Assembly: GCF_000208865.1 (NCBI RefSeq)
Contig: NC_018393.1
Location: forward strand, 2,808,714-2,872,713
Source of the DNA: Neospora caninum Liverpool
Taxonomy: Eukaryota; Apicomplexa; Conoidasida; Eucoccidiorida; Sarcocystidae
Direction of reading: 5' to 3'
Length of the DNA stretch: 64,000 nt
Shown: positions 23,394 through 35,573 of the stretch, in pieces
Position numbering within the stretch: the first letter of the stretch is position 1
Layout of the letters: each line of letters opens with the position of its first letter
The notes under the pieces: generated by a model
Databases searched by the model: none
Told to the model about the DNA's origin: nothing
What the model saw: only the letters and a program-made list of their open reading frames with translations
Program-made: the position numbers and the translations under genes

Positions 23394-25127
23394 TCACGCA
23401 TGCAGGTGCTTATCCCACGGTGCCGCCAGAACTTGGACTGTGCGGTTATGCTCGATCGTCACGTGGTCGGGACGAGTCATCTGGAAAAACTCGCCGTCAA
23501 CCTGGGCACCAGGCGCAGAAACAGAGGCGGCAAAGCGCCTGTGTGTCAATGGCGTGAAGAGAAGAACACCCCGAAGACGCACACCACCGGCACGATGGCA
23601 GAAACCTAGACGCCGGCGTGAGCGCGAAGAAAACAGGGAACCAAATGCATACCCGCCAAGGAGGATGAAAAAACAAGGCGAGAGCTCAAGAGAGGCCGAC
23701 TTCGCCAGAGATATACCTGACGCCCTTTCTCGAAAGAACACAAACCAGGTGTCTTTTTTTCCTGCACTCCCCCAGATGAAAGACGCGCACGCATGTCCTT
23801 GTGAGAGACCCGTGCCTGCCTGCATGCAGCTGGCCCGTGGATAAGGAATCGAGTGCATGCGTGGAACACAGGGCTGAGCAAGCAGCGGCATTGCTGGCAA
23901 GTGGAGGCCAACCTGGAAGTAGACTTTGTCAGCCGAAGGCAACTCCTTGAAGAGAATCTTCCAGGGGCCGCGGCCTTGATTGATTCTTCGCGCTCGACCG
24001 TGACAAGCCTGGACAAAACAGCCGTCGCCAAAGGATCCGTGGAGAGGGATGCTGGAAGGAGAAAGTGTCGCCGCGAGACGCAGCGACAAAAACGCTGGCA
24101 GAGTGCATGCAACACTCCCCGAAGGCCCTTTCAAACTCTTCACTCCCCGCGGGTGCTCTGGAACGGTCCCCCCCGCCCTCCCCCCCCTCCCCCGCACTCA
24201 ACTCTCCGAGAGACAACCTAAGATGACCAAGTCCCACCCCGCCTTCCACTCGAGGCCGCTGCCACACCATGTGCTTCATTTTTGTGGAGTTTTCCAGTGC
24301 CGCGCGGGGGCTCGGGGGTTTCCCCTTGCGCTCTCGACGCTCCTTCTAGAACGTCAGACGCGAACCAACTGTCTACATCCCCTCGGGCGAACGCTTTCCA
24401 AGTCTCGCAACTCACACTTTGCCCGCTCAAACACACAATGCTTTAACAGCGCCCTAGGAAACGCGGTCACCTTCCAGAGGCGCGCCTGGTCTTCGGCACG
24501 CGGCCGAGACACCAAACTCGCTGGTGTGTTTCCGAGACAGAGCAGAATGCCGCGCGATCATGCGGAGTGCATTCGCGCGCATGGGTGAATCGCAGCATCG
24601 CCGGCACGCTTCCAGTGCTTATAAACAGTGCGCGCAGCCTCTTTGACGCGACATACGCTCGACAAAACACTGCTCCAGAGAGCGCAAAACATTTGCGCTT
24701 TGAGAGATACACGTCGCCTCTCGGTGGACGGCCGACACAAGTGACCGGGGCGTCGAGGTTTGATCCAAAAACGCAAACCGCAGCGCCTGGGGCTTACAAA
24801 CTCAACGCCGAGCGATGTGACTGAGGGGAAAGACAGGAACTCCAGCTCGCCGTCTCCTGTCCGCTGCTTCTCCTCGATGATTTCTTTCTGTCAAAATTTT
24901 CACCCGCGCAAACGAAAAAACAAACGCATGCTGACACGCGACGCCCCAGAGACTCAAAGTCCCAACTCGCCCAGACACACTCGACAAAGGAGAGGAACAA
25001 ACCCGTCAATCCCCCCGGGTTTTGAAGGGCGGAAAAACCAAGAGAAGTGGCTGTTCGACTCCGCTTTCGTTTACGGCACCGCGCGGTTGCTCGGGCTACC
25101 TCGGTCTTCCTACTTCACGAAGCAAAG

Positions 25128-25167
<40 letters not shown>

Positions 25168-28100
25168 TTGTACATATACTTATATGCTTGTTAGGTACAT
25201 CCTTTCCGCACACGGCATGCATGCTAATGCATATCCACGTAGATAGACGTCGGCGCGAATCTCTGGACTTTGTTTTTGCACACGTCTGCTGGAGAATGAA
25301 CTTGAAGCACAAATATGCAGGCATGTGGATACGCGCTGCCTGTCACTTCTCTCTGACGAGTGGTTTTCGCGCTCTTCTTTCACTCACGATCTCGCGCTTG
25401 AGCGTCGACGACTTGGCGAGAATTCCGATACTGTGGGAGGCACCCCAGATGTCGTTTCCCGCACTGAAGCTCGGAATGTTCAGCGCCACCAGAGAAACCG
25501 ACTCTGCGCGAAACCAGAAAAGCGAGACACGCGTCCGAAATACGTTGCAGTCCGAAGCGATCTCTTCAGACCTTTTTGTCACATACGTATCCGCATTTAC
25601 AAATTCACAGATATACGGAACTGTGTGTATCTATGCATATGGGTGCAAATTTTTTGTGAACGCGCATGCATGCAGAAAACACGTGTGAGGCACGTGGGTC
25701 ACTTGGCGGGATGCTCGTCAGGTCGAGGCTCCACGCAAGTTCACACCCCTGAACATATCTCATCTGGACCTCTCTGCTGTCTCCTTCTCTGTCGACATAT
25801 ACACGTATACGTGAGAGACACATGCCGAGCCGGGTTGCCGGAGGCATGCCATTCTGTAAATCTGCCTGCATGCAAAAAGCATGCGCAGAGCCAGGTACTG
25901 TTAGGCATCAAGGTGTATTTCCAGGGCCCGGCTGAGCGGTGCGAGAATGGTCGGTTCGGCTGCTCGGTTTCCGGTTTTCCACGCACTCTTGAGGATCGGT
26001 CCCTGCGTCAGGCTGCTGTCCTTGGTTCGGAAAACCACGCGCTCGCCTGCCTCGCCTTGCATCTCGACCAAGCCGTCGACGATGCGGTCGATCGGCAGCG
26101 TCCGTTTGAACCACGCCTTCTTCACTCCTTCCATGCCGTAGGTCTGAGAGACGGCACACAGACGCGAATGCAGAGGCACAAAGGCACAAAGCGCCCTCAC
26201 ACAGCGAGCGCTGTCTACGAGAACTCCTAAATAATCCCGCAACGTGGTCGCACACCTTTAGGCCGCCGCGCTCACTCGCCGCCCAACCGTCAAATGCCTA
26301 CAGCAGCCGCTAGAAGGCAACCGGGCCTCTTGCATAGGCTGTTGCAAAGCTTTATACATATACATATACATACATATACATACATATATATACATATATA
26401 TCGATCTGCATCTTTACCTCTGTATGCCTCTCTTTATCCGTCCACATCTCTCTCCGGCTGTCGAGCTGTCTCTTTGTATCTATCTCTCGCCATCAATCCA
26501 CCTATCTGCGCGTTGGGATGAAAATGTGGCGGTGTCTTGGAAGCTGTCCGGTGCTGAGAGACGAACCATTTTGTTCAGCAGCTGCGACTGCCTTCGGTGT
26601 CGATCGAAACCGCGACCGATGCGGCTCTCGACGCCCATGCTGAAGTAGTTGCTCATCACGAAGGACATTTGCTCCACGCGTCTGCCTGCGCTGTCTTCAA
26701 GAACTTGCTGGAAAAAGACACCCACCAGAAAGAAACCTCACACGCAGCAAACATGCAGCGTGTCTCCCAGCAATTCGCGCTCTTGTGCCTGAAACGCGAC
26801 AGGGAAGGAAACGAATCCATGGAACCGCCGTGGGGTCGTTCAGGATGCTTCTTTCACGGAGAAACCCACGAGGCTGCCTAGTCTAGGCATCTAGTATTGC
26901 CTAGTCTAGACACCTCCACCTGGGGGTGCGGAGACATGTTTCTGTCGGGGGGGGCAGCCTCCTGCCTTGCATCGATATACGCAAGACAACAGACAAGCGC
27001 GACACGCTCTTTGTCAATCCACGCTGGCGCTTGTCGTTATCCACATTGATCGGTCTCCGTGCAGATTACGCATACACGCACGCAGTCATACATACTTCTT
27101 TGGCTAGGGACACAGAGACATGGGGTGTGGTCTTTCACAGAAGAAATGCAGAAGTGACAGAACCACGGAGAGAGCCAAACGCTCCGATTACCTTCTTTCG
27201 TGTCTCGGAGTTGATTTTCGTGAATTCCCCGTCACCCTTGAGAGCGACAGAGACGCTCCATAAATCGTGATGGACAACGCGAGCTTGATTCCACTTTACC
27301 AGCAGCGCTCGCATCCTATCAAGCACCCGCATACAGCATATACATATATATATATATATATAGGTATGCACGCCTGTACACCGAATACACTTCATGCCTA
27401 CATACGTATTGCACATATATATATATATATATATGTTAAACACGTTGGTCGTACGCTTGTAACCGTCTGAAACGGGTTCGCAAAACCGAGAACGGACTTC
27501 GCAACTAGGATGCAACACTCGAGAGGGAGATAACAAACGAACAAGACAGCGGAAACAAAGCGACACAGGCCTTCGTGAGAAGACCACCGAACAGCGAGGC
27601 AGGGACGATCGGTGCGGCGCGAAAGGTGCCCTCGTGGAGCAGTCGCCCCTGCATAAGCAGGCAGAGATGTGTGTTCATCAAGGGTATCCGTGTTCACTTC
27701 CGCATACGTTTGCAGGTGTGTATGCGTATGTGTGTATGCGTATGTGTGTATGTGGATCCGATGCACATGCACAGGCTCCAGGCCAAAAAGCCGCAGTGTC
27801 TCTGGCGATTCGCGTGTATGTTGAGGCGAAGCGTCGAGCGGATTCCCCTGCTTACGTTTTCATGGCCACATCGAACGGGCGGAGGCCTCTCCGTTCTTTC
27901 CATCCGAAGGCGTTCGCAAAATCGTTGCCTACACAAAAAAACACATACAAAAAAGACCGCCCAGACACCGTCGCATGCACGCATATCCCTGTATATGTAC
28001 ATGTGTATCTATACCTGCAGAAACATTGGCCTGCACATATGGAGACGTATGCATACAGATACGATTGCACACTCTCCCGTATGTCCAGTGTCTCTATATC

Positions 28101-30118
28101 GTTACATTCAGAACACGTGTGTCCATACCGACAACCCAACATACGGATACATACATACATAGATACATACATAGATACATACATAGATACATACATAGAT
28201 ATAGATAGACATATACATATTATATATACATATACATAATATATATATATATATATATATAGGTTGGTACATATCTCGGGTCTTTGTACGCGGGGGGAGG
28301 TGGCCGACCCCTCAACAGACTTGCGGCCGGAACGCATCGGTGAGTTTCTGTCGCTTCTGCTCTTTACCTGTTCCATACGGAATGACGCCGAACGCGATTT
28401 TCATCGGGTTGACATGGTGCGCGTGAGCCTCAGCCGCGCACCACATGACCGTTCCATCGCCTCCAGCCACAAGGACCCTGATGACGCGGTCTTCCGGAAC
28501 TTCCTCCCTCTCTTTCTCTCGCTCGTCGCGGGTCGGGACGCCGTCTGGCTCTCCGCTTTCTTGTCTCTCTTCCTCAGGTATCGCGCCGTCTCCTCCCGCA
28601 TGCAGCGGGGCCCCGGCCCTCGCCTGCGGCGGGTTCTCCGGGCGTTGCGCGGGCGCAGGGAAGGCGATTTCGGTCGCCGCCTTCAGCAGGCGAAACCCCG
28701 GCTTATTCCCGGAACTGCCTTCCCGAATGTCGAAAATGTAAATGTTACAAGGCTCCGGAGTGGTCATCGTCAGGCGACAAACCCCTGACTGGGCGGAGAA
28801 CAGAGAGACACAGACGAGAAGCAACTGTGGCAGGGACAGAGACTCGAAAAGGGAAAGTCTGAGAAGAAAGAGGAGAGGCGCACGCCACGCGCACGGGGGA
28901 CGGGGAAAGAAGCCGCAAAGTCCTCCCCGAGAGGACGGCGGTGCACGCGTCAGCGATGCAGGAAGGAAAGCAGCCGAAAGACAGAGAACACACGACGGCA
29001 CACGAGAGAAGCGAAGAAGGGATACAACGTTTGGCCCCTCCAGAATTGTTTGTGTCCAAACGGCGCCGACAGCTCTTCCGTTGTCAAGAACTCTGCTCCA
29101 GAGCCACACAAACGGCAAGCGTCGCTACCTAACGCCAGAATTCTCTACGTGAAACAGACATCGACAAAAAAAGCTCTGCTCGCGAAGGGAGACCGAGAGA
29201 ACGCAGAGACACAGAGGCGAAACTTTACCAATGCCAAACACAGAGACCCGCGTGTGCGCGTCCTCCCAGTGCATGCATGTGCATCTAACTCTACACCGAG
29301 ATGTAGAGAGAAAGAGAGGGGTCACCAACAGAGGTTCGTTTTCGTGTTTGCAGACTTGCCTCTGTGAACGCGGCAGCTTTGTTTCCTCCACTTGTTGGGT
29401 TGATGAAAATGAAGAGAACGCGTGCTGTTTTCCCGCCCTCTTTGAGGTAGCGCATCAGCTCGAGCTCCGCTGCATCCACTCCGGCCTCAGCAGACTTCTG
29501 GTCTCCGTGCTCAGGGCCGCTCCCGCTCCCCGCAGCCTCGCGGCGCTCAACACCCCTTGTGGCATTCGGGAGATTCCGAAACGGGGCTGAACCCCGCGAA
29601 GACAGAGCCACAGATCCCCAGACTTCCCCGCGGGTCTTCCGTTCATCTTGCACTCTTCCGGAAAGTTCTTGTCCAGTTGCCAGTCGCGCCGCCTCGGCGC
29701 CGACACCGTCCCGGGTGCCCCCGCCCATCGTTGCGGAAGAAGCGGAAGAGGAGGACGACGCGGAAGAGGAGGAAGAAACCGATCTCTCTCCTCGCGACAA
29801 CCCGCCGAGCCCTGAGCCTGGCGCCGTGCGTGCAGGCGCCCCGAGGCCTGTGGGCGTCGCAGGCTTGACGGCTCTGCCGAGGACTGTGGAGAAAGAGGCC
29901 GAAGACGCGCCAGACGAAGAAGGGGCCAGAGACCCTCGGCTAATAGTCGGAGCGGCGGAGCCGGCCGTGGCTCCCAGAGACGACCCGGACCCTGCCTCGC
30001 GCACGGGGCGCGGGGCTGACAGGCTCTGAGGGTGGGTGTCGGCCATCTCCTGGGAACGGCCGGCCTCTCGCAGAGACTGCGGAGAATTCGCGCTTCCAGG
30101 CAAAGAAACTGCCGACAT
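23394..30118 (-). CDS. Diacylglycerol kinase
   Basis: Ten exons: 30118-29360, 28788-28368, 27928-27856, 27315-27192, 26707-26567, 26143-25987, 25503-25388, 24887-24798, 24008-23913 and 23501-23394. They give 694 residues, with phases and family sequence continuous at every junction. The catalytic domain has FINPTSGG (240-245), GGDGTVMW (362-369) and PYGTG-NDFANAFGW (near 391-401). The accessory domain has NYFSMGVESRIGRGF (479-493), LNIPSFSAGNDIWG (566-579), DGELEF, RINQGRGPW and VDGEFF (660-665). DGKs phosphorylate diacylglycerol to phosphatidic acid; in T. gondii this lipid signal promotes microneme secretion. The first 230 residues are Ser/Ala/Gly-rich, with no C1 domain, EF-hand or signal peptide seen. 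About 50 charged residues interrupt the catalytic domain. An ATG at 30833-30835 is also in frame, but the sequence between looks like a C/T-rich leader. Which T. gondii DGK paralogue this is I cannot say. Confidence 0.95.
25130..25166. repeat. (AT)n microsatellite in a DGK intron
   Basis: About 18 uninterrupted units in intron 24888-25387. Confidence 0.95.
27344..27434. repeat. Two (AT)n runs in a DGK intron
   Basis: Runs at 27344-27362 and 27415-27434, both inside intron 27316-27855. Confidence 0.9.
28140..28261. repeat. ATACATAG/GATA and (AT)n repeat block in a DGK intron
   Basis: Tandem ATACATAG-type 12-mers grade into GATA units and then a pure (AT)n run. All lie within intron 27929-28367. 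Confidence 0.9.
28784..29360 (-). other. DGK intron 1, likely GC-AG with overlapping GT-AG alternative
   Basis: The minus strand reads ACAGAG|GCAAGTCTGC at the donor and CCCAG|TCAG|GGG at the acceptor. A GC donor after 29360 with the acceptor before 28788 gives FTE-SG-VCRL. A GT donor four bases downstream with the acceptor four bases downstream gives FTE-AR-VCRL. Both keep frame and length; the GC site has the far better consensus. Confidence 0.65.
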
Positions 30119-30681
30119 TGTACCAAGAAGAAGCGAGAAGAAGAGAAAAGAGGGGGGAGAGAAAAGAAGGGGGAGAGGGTGAGAAGACGGCGGAGGGGCA
30201 GAGAGGAAAGAAGAAGAGAGGCGGGAGAGGAAGACAGAACGAAGAAGAGAGAACGAAGAAGAGAGAATGAAGTAGAGAGAAGGAAGAAGGCGGGGGAGGG
30301 GGGAGAACTCGACAAAAAAAGGCGTCTCGAGCAAAACTGGTTTGCATCTGCCACGCACGCTGCCTAGGAAAACGCAGAGACGACACGCGAACAGAAGAGA
30401 AGAAGGGGCGGCGAGCTGCTGGTCCCCCGCCAGATGCGAGAAAGTGAAACGACGGGAAGCAGAGAAACTCCAGGGAGAAACGGTGACTTGCAGGCAGAGA
30501 AGAGCGACAGAGAACAGAGGAAGAGATTTCTCGTGAGAAAGGCAGGCGACGCGTGTCGCAGACGAAGCGAGGAAAGCGGAGACCGACGCGGAAGGGCCGG
30601 CGACAAAAGAGAAATCCCCCGTTCTTTTTAAGAAAGAAAAACGGAGGGAGAGGACGGAAGGACCAGAAGCAAGCGAGGCGG

Positions 30682-30736
30682 GAAGGAAATGCGAAAGAGG
30701 GGGAGAAATGCGAAAAAGGTGGAGAAATGCGAAAGG
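30682..30736. repeat. Short tandem repeat GGAGAAATGCGAAA
   Basis: Three diverged copies at about a 20-nt period, upstream of DGK. Confidence 0.6.
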
Positions 30737-30954
30737 GAACGAGGCTGAAAGCGAGGCGGGGTGGCGATTCACACGCGAAACGATCGGAAGGAAAAGACTT
30801 TGATCAGAAGCGCCGGTGAGCAACGAGAGATCCAACGGCAGGTTAACATGAAGGAGACGGCATTGAGAAGAGGCCGACAGGCCTAGGATCCTGGATTAGA
30901 GGACCACGGCTCGGACACGAAGGCACGAAGGCCGACATGAACGAGTTGGGTTTC

Positions 30955-32439
30955 TTAAAAGGACGAAAACGGCAAGGGGAAGTCCTGAGTACACGGCAAA
31001 GGTGTGCATGCCGACATTCCTACATTCGAACCTATGTACAGATGCATCCGTGTGTGCAAACCATCGGAAAAAGTGGAGGGGGGAGACCTCCGAGGGCAAA
31101 AAGAGGAGCACGAATAAAACGTGAAAGACTGAGAGTAGACAAACGAGGGACTAGGCCGTCTCTCCAGGAGCGAAACAATGGCTCTGTACATGGTGTAGGC
31201 AGCAGACATTCCCACAGCATCTTGTTTGGAGTGTCTGCGTACTTTTGCGCAGAGACGAACAAATACAGAGGACACGGTTGGCGGCTTCTCTGTCCACGAA
31301 GCCTGCGATTTACATGTTTGCGGATCTACGCATGCACACGTACACTGTGACCTTGCCTCTCTAGTGGCCCCTGCTCTCACACGGACACGCACCGCTTCAC
31401 TGTATACATGTGAACAACTTGATACATGCAGATGATCAAAGTGCATATGGCTCAAAGACATACAAAGCATATGTACGGACCCACGCGCGCGTGTAACTCG
31501 CGTGGAGTTGGGAGCCGCCCGTCGGCCCCAACTGTCTGTTGTAGAAAACCTTTCTAAGTGCCGAGCGCCTCTAACGTGAGGCCTGACAAGAAACGTTGCA
31601 ATTCGCGAGTTGAAATTTTTTTGAGGCGTTCTTTTTTCTCGAAGAAACCGGGGCACCGCCGACCTGTGAGCAGCCCGGACACCGCGCACGAATCGATCTC
31701 TCGTCTCTGGAAGAAAGGATCCCCCTCCGTTCTCGTTCCCGTGGAAACAAGCTGGCCCGTTTTCGATGGAGGCGCGAATCGCGAAGCAGCGGCTCGGTGC
31801 CTCCTCCAAAGTTTCGAACTTTTTCAGACAAAAGTGTCTACTCGCACAGCGAAAAACGTCCGTCGCCGCACAGAGCGCTGCCGACAGCTGTTCAGATGCA
31901 CGCGCGCCCGGCAGTGCCAGGGAAATGTCTTGAGTGGGAAGGCGCTTGACCTGCGAAAGCAGACCGCCGTGCCGCTGGAAAAGCAAAGAAAACCGAAGAT
32001 CGTCCGCACTTTTCCTGACAGTCGGCGCGAAACAGAAAAGGAACAACGCGAGGGAAGAGCGGCGCTCAGAGACAACGACGCATGCGTACTCCACAGCCAG
32101 AGCACCGCGAAAGTTCGGCCTCGCTGGCGAGCAAAAGCCGTGCGGCAGGGGTTCTGAGCCAGCAGAAAGCGCAGTTCGCATTTCAGCTCCTGGAGGCAGA
32201 AACGAACCCACAAAAGTGAGATTAGATTTGCGGCGGTTCCCCCATCGAGACCGCGGCAGGACGTCGAGCCTGCTCCACTGTGGGCATGTTTTCTTCAGGT
32301 AAACACAAACTGAACTGGATAGTCGGGCAAGACGCGCCTCGCACCGGCAGAGGCGTTGACTGCCCCTATTTGAATGCCACTGATATCCATCACACAAAAG
32401 GGAAAGTTGCAGGACACCCTCATAAACGGCTGGCGTCAC
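30955..32439 (-). CDS. Long open frame of doubtful coding status
   Basis: 494 codons without a stop, from an ATG at 32439 to a stop at 30955, on the DGK strand and upstream of it. Such length is unlikely by chance at this base composition. However, the translation is rich in Cys, His, Phe and Arg, shows no domain, and includes a tail that reads like translated C/T-rich DNA. It also overlaps a 199-codon frame on the opposite strand. It could be an unrecognised gene, part of a long DGK leader, or a by-product of base skew. Confidence 0.2.
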   Translation of the reverse strand: MTPAVYEGVLQLSLLCDGYQWHSNRGSQRLCRCEARLARLSSSVCVYLKKTCPQWSRLDVLPRSRWGNRRKSNLTFVGSFLPPGAEMRTALSAGSEPLPHGFCSPARPNFRGALAVEYACVVVSERRSSLALFLFCFAPTVRKSADDLRFSLLFQRHGGLLSQVKRLPTQDISLALPGARASEQLSAALCAATDVFRCASRHFCLKKFETLEEAPSRCFAIRASIENGPACFHGNENGGGSFLPETRDRFVRGVRAAHRSAVPRFLREKRTPQKNFNSRIATFLVRPHVRGARHLERFSTTDSWGRRAAPNSTRVTRARGSVHMLCMSLSHMHFDHLHVSSCSHVYSEAVRVRVRAGATREARSQCTCACVDPQTCKSQASWTEKPPTVSSVFVRLCAKVRRHSKQDAVGMSAAYTMYRAIVSLLERRPSPSFVYSQSFTFYSCSSFCPRRSPPSTFSDGLHTRMHLYIGSNVGMSACTPLPCTQDFPLPFSSF

Positions 32440-32685
32440 CGGATCGAAGCAGCTGTAGCTACAGTGTGAAGGAAAGCTCGACGCTCAGCAGCGCGCGACG
32501 GGCAATGTGGCAGCGAGGAGCGAGAAAAAAACTGGTTTAGATCTTGAATGTCTTTGTTTCCTGGATCCAAGTTAAGAAATGTGCACGCGTGCTGAGGACC
32601 ACGAGCGGGGACTCGAACACGAACTCGAAGCGGCCACGCCAATGGAACAGCAGTCTGTGCCTATATCCCTACACTTGCATACATA

Positions 32686-32704
32686 TTATATATATATATA
32701 TATA
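32686..32704. repeat. (TA)n microsatellite
   Basis: Short uninterrupted run in intergenic DNA. Confidence 0.85.
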
Positions 32705-35021
32705 GGTTGTTGGCCCGCACATCAAATGCCCTACCACGCACAAAACCCAACACATACAGGCATATAGAGACGCCTGAAGCGATGACTGCAAACAAAGGGT
32801 CAACACCGCAGCACAATGTGCGTGTGCTTGTGGGACAGAGGACCGTGAAGGCCCGACGGCTGGACCGTGAGCACCTGTTCTGCTTGGATGGATAGCTGCG
32901 AAGGCAGGACATTGCAAACTGCGTTCGTTCGACGCCTGTAGGGATTCACTCAGTCCACAAACCTGCCGTACGGTCACAGAGTGAGATGGCGCTGCCAAGT
33001 CCTGTTTTTCCTGGAGGAGTGCCCGCCCTGGCTAAAGAGCGGCCGCGGTTTCTCTGTCTTGAACTAGGGGCCAAGAAAGGTCCTCGACCACCCGGATTAT
33101 CTCTGTTATATTAAAATGTGGTGCTCAACTGGTTCTCTTTCCACAGGAGTTTCCATGTTAACCTTGCTCTGCTGTCAGCGACTGGTGTCAACGCGGGTAA
33201 CTTGTTTCTGCACGACCGATGAAGGGAAGCCGAAAACCGTCGCCCCTCTCGGGATGCTTCTCGCAGTGTGTGGGTGCGGCTGAACAAGGCACCTCGACTC
33301 ACGGAGTGTCTTCCCTTATCACTGATCCCGTCTTGCGCGGCAGATATCCACGCTAAGCCGAAACTTGTGACGTCTTACGTTTGCACGGAAATGACGAACC
33401 CGAGGAATGCCTCACGCCATGGCGGTACGCGCTCTCGCTCCAGAACGAGAGTCTTGCAACGCAGCCGCAATCGGCGCCTGCTTGCTGGCGAGTGTATGAA
33501 ACGCGAGCAGAGCAGTCCCAAAGGTCCAGAGCTACTTTACGTGCTGAGCGGCTGTCTTCCTTGGCATTAACACACAAGTGAAGAAGATGCTTCTAGGCTC
33601 CGCCCACTCCTCCCAGCTCATCTAAAAAGCATGCGACGGCAGCTGGGCAATGCGCCAAGGCACGAAGCTGAGCAGAGAAACATGCCCGCGAGTCAGCATG
33701 AGTCAAACTACCTATTCCCGTAAATGCATCAAAACATGCATTTTTGTGTGGCGCCGCGCCGTGTATTTGGGGATGACCGCCAACTCTAAAAGTCTGTAGA
33801 CGTCGTGGGCCCTGGACCGTTTTGTGCTTCGCTTGTCAGTGGCCTCAGCCGGCGAATGTCGGATTCTCATGCAATGCAAACCCAGTGAGGAGGGATGCAG
33901 GCACCAGACCAGCTACCTATGTACCTGAATGCATTTGCATGTCCTCGTTTCTGCATATCCATTGGTAAGGGGACAGTAGGCAGGTACCTTTGTTTCTAGA
34001 AGGTAGAGCGACACAGCCAGATGTATGCATACGCAGGTACCATAAAAATATACGCTTGTGTGATGGAAGCGGCCTGGGTCCGCATGAAACGCTCCACAGA
34101 TCGACAGCCCGGGTCAGAGACGGCAAGAGAACTGCGTCTGAGCGGAACCTCTGGTACATTTCTCACGACGCGCAAACGCGTCTGGGCACTGGCCCCGCAC
34201 CGGCTTGCACTACGTTGATGCACGGGCAGCTCTTTCGCAATCCCAACCGACGTCTCCACTAGAATAGGAAGACATAAACTCGTCTCCACTAAAAGGTGCA
34301 TGCCCGAACATAAAAGGACATGCCTACAGACATGAGAACGCAGACACCTGTTCGGACAAAAAGAGATTTTCACTAGGAGCCTAGCCACCGGTAGTTCCAA
34401 CCGCCCACGTGCCTTCCATGTCTGTACTGCTTTTTGCTCCTGCAGAGACACGCAAGAAACGTAGGTGTAGGAAATCATATGTGGACGACGATTGCCATGC
34501 TTATGCAAAATTTCAACCACAGGCTGATGATGTCAAGGCAATTGCACAGCGGATGACCCAGATATACCATAGCCTCGGTAGCGCGCGCCTACGCCTTCCC
34601 TCACTGCACTGACACCAAGCACCACATGAACAACGAGAAGTCGACAAGAAAACGATCATGACACGCCTCTCTCCACATATTATATATATGATACAGATAT
34701 AGGCATTTGATTCTTGAGTGCATAGGTGACCGAATGCATCCTGGAAGAAACGTGTATGCACGCATATATGTCGATATTTGTGGCGGCACAGAGGCAGCCA
34801 GGTGGATGCTTGTCGTACACACGTGTGAACGCGGAGGTGGCTGTGTGTACACCGAGAAGCAGACGTGATGCAACCGCCGCGAAGGCGTCTCCGAGATGGA
34901 GTGTGAATCTGGAAGACAGAGTCTGGCGGGCCCTAACCGTGGTGACTCAGTTTCCCTTCCCTCATTTGCTTCCGTACGCTTCAGAACTGGGCCACAAAAC
35001 CGAGGGCCCTTGAGAGGTTCC

Positions 35022-35573
35022 TTACCTTCGTCTGTCGAGGCGCATGCCTTTTTTTCGGGGCCTTATAAGCATGATGTACCCTCCGAGAAGCGCTCCGCCC
35101 AGTGCACATATGCGGAGGATTCCACGGAGAAATTCGGGGTTTTCGCGCGTGGCGCTCTTCACGCATCTCGCTCGTTCCTCGTCGCCTGCATGCGGGATCC
35201 AGCTGCAGTGGCCAAAGCGCTCAGAGGTACGCGGATCAGGGATGGAAGAAGCGACGGCGGAGACGCACCCCGTGCTTTCGCTCGCCCCAAAGGCCTCTCG
35301 GCTTCTTGGGGTGCGTTCTCGCCCACTTGGCGCCTGCGGAAGGTTCGCGTAACTGTCCGGGAGGCGTCTAGCTAGCGAGGCCAGCGACCCGAGACACGAC
35401 GGCGTCGGCAGATGGTGCATCCTCCGCTCGCCTGCCTCGCCTCTCTCTATGGAGGGCGGGCTGTTCTCTGCGAACGCTGAAGAAGAGGAGGGAGAAAGGC
35501 GAGAAATATCGCGACACTGCCGCCTGCACGCCAAGCTCCGCAGAGAGCGGACTGCAGTGACCCCGCGGAACAT
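35022..35573 (-). CDS. Small single-span membrane protein, probably mitochondrial
   Basis: A 183-residue frame starting MFRGVTAVRSLRSLACRRQC. That N-terminus has regularly spaced Arg and no acidic residues, as in mitochondrial presequences. A C-terminal hydrophobic segment (GILRICALGGALLGGYIMLI) is followed by RPRKKGMRLDRRR, a basic stop-transfer flank. The middle is Ser/Pro/Arg-rich. This architecture suits small accessory subunits of inner-membrane complexes, but I recognise no family. The start is the first ATG after a C/T-rich leader. The stop TAA lies inside a strong donor (CGAAG|GTAAGG). Splicing to CTTCCAG|A before 34908 would extend the protein by 75 residues to a stop at 34680 (258 residues in all). 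Confidence 0.6.
   Translation of the reverse strand: MFRGVTAVRSLRSLACRRQCRDISRLSPSSSSAFAENSPPSIERGEAGERRMHHLPTPSCLGSLASLARRLPDSYANLPQAPSGRERTPRSREAFGASESTGCVSAVASSIPDPRTSERFGHCSWIPHAGDEERARCVKSATRENPEFLRGILRICALGGALLGGYIMLIRPRKKGMRLDRRR

Larger units (their letters stand above)
30119..35021. other. Long spacer between DGK and the small membrane protein gene
   Basis: From 30119 to about 30835 the minus strand is strongly C/T-rich, consistent with the DGK leader. A GGAGAAATGCGAAA repeat lies at about 30682-30736. A 494-codon minus-strand frame (30955-32439) is listed separately. A (TA)n run lies at 32686-32704. From 32.5 to 34.6 kb I see nothing beyond short repeats such as the doubled CGTCTCCACTA near 34251 and 34281. 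Confidence 0.5.

Noticed and set aside
30119..30835. Upstream in-frame extension of DGK to an ATG at 30835
   Set aside because: The added residues are Ser/Phe/Leu/Pro from C/T-rich DNA, typical of a leader here. The first ATG after the skewed tract is at 30118.
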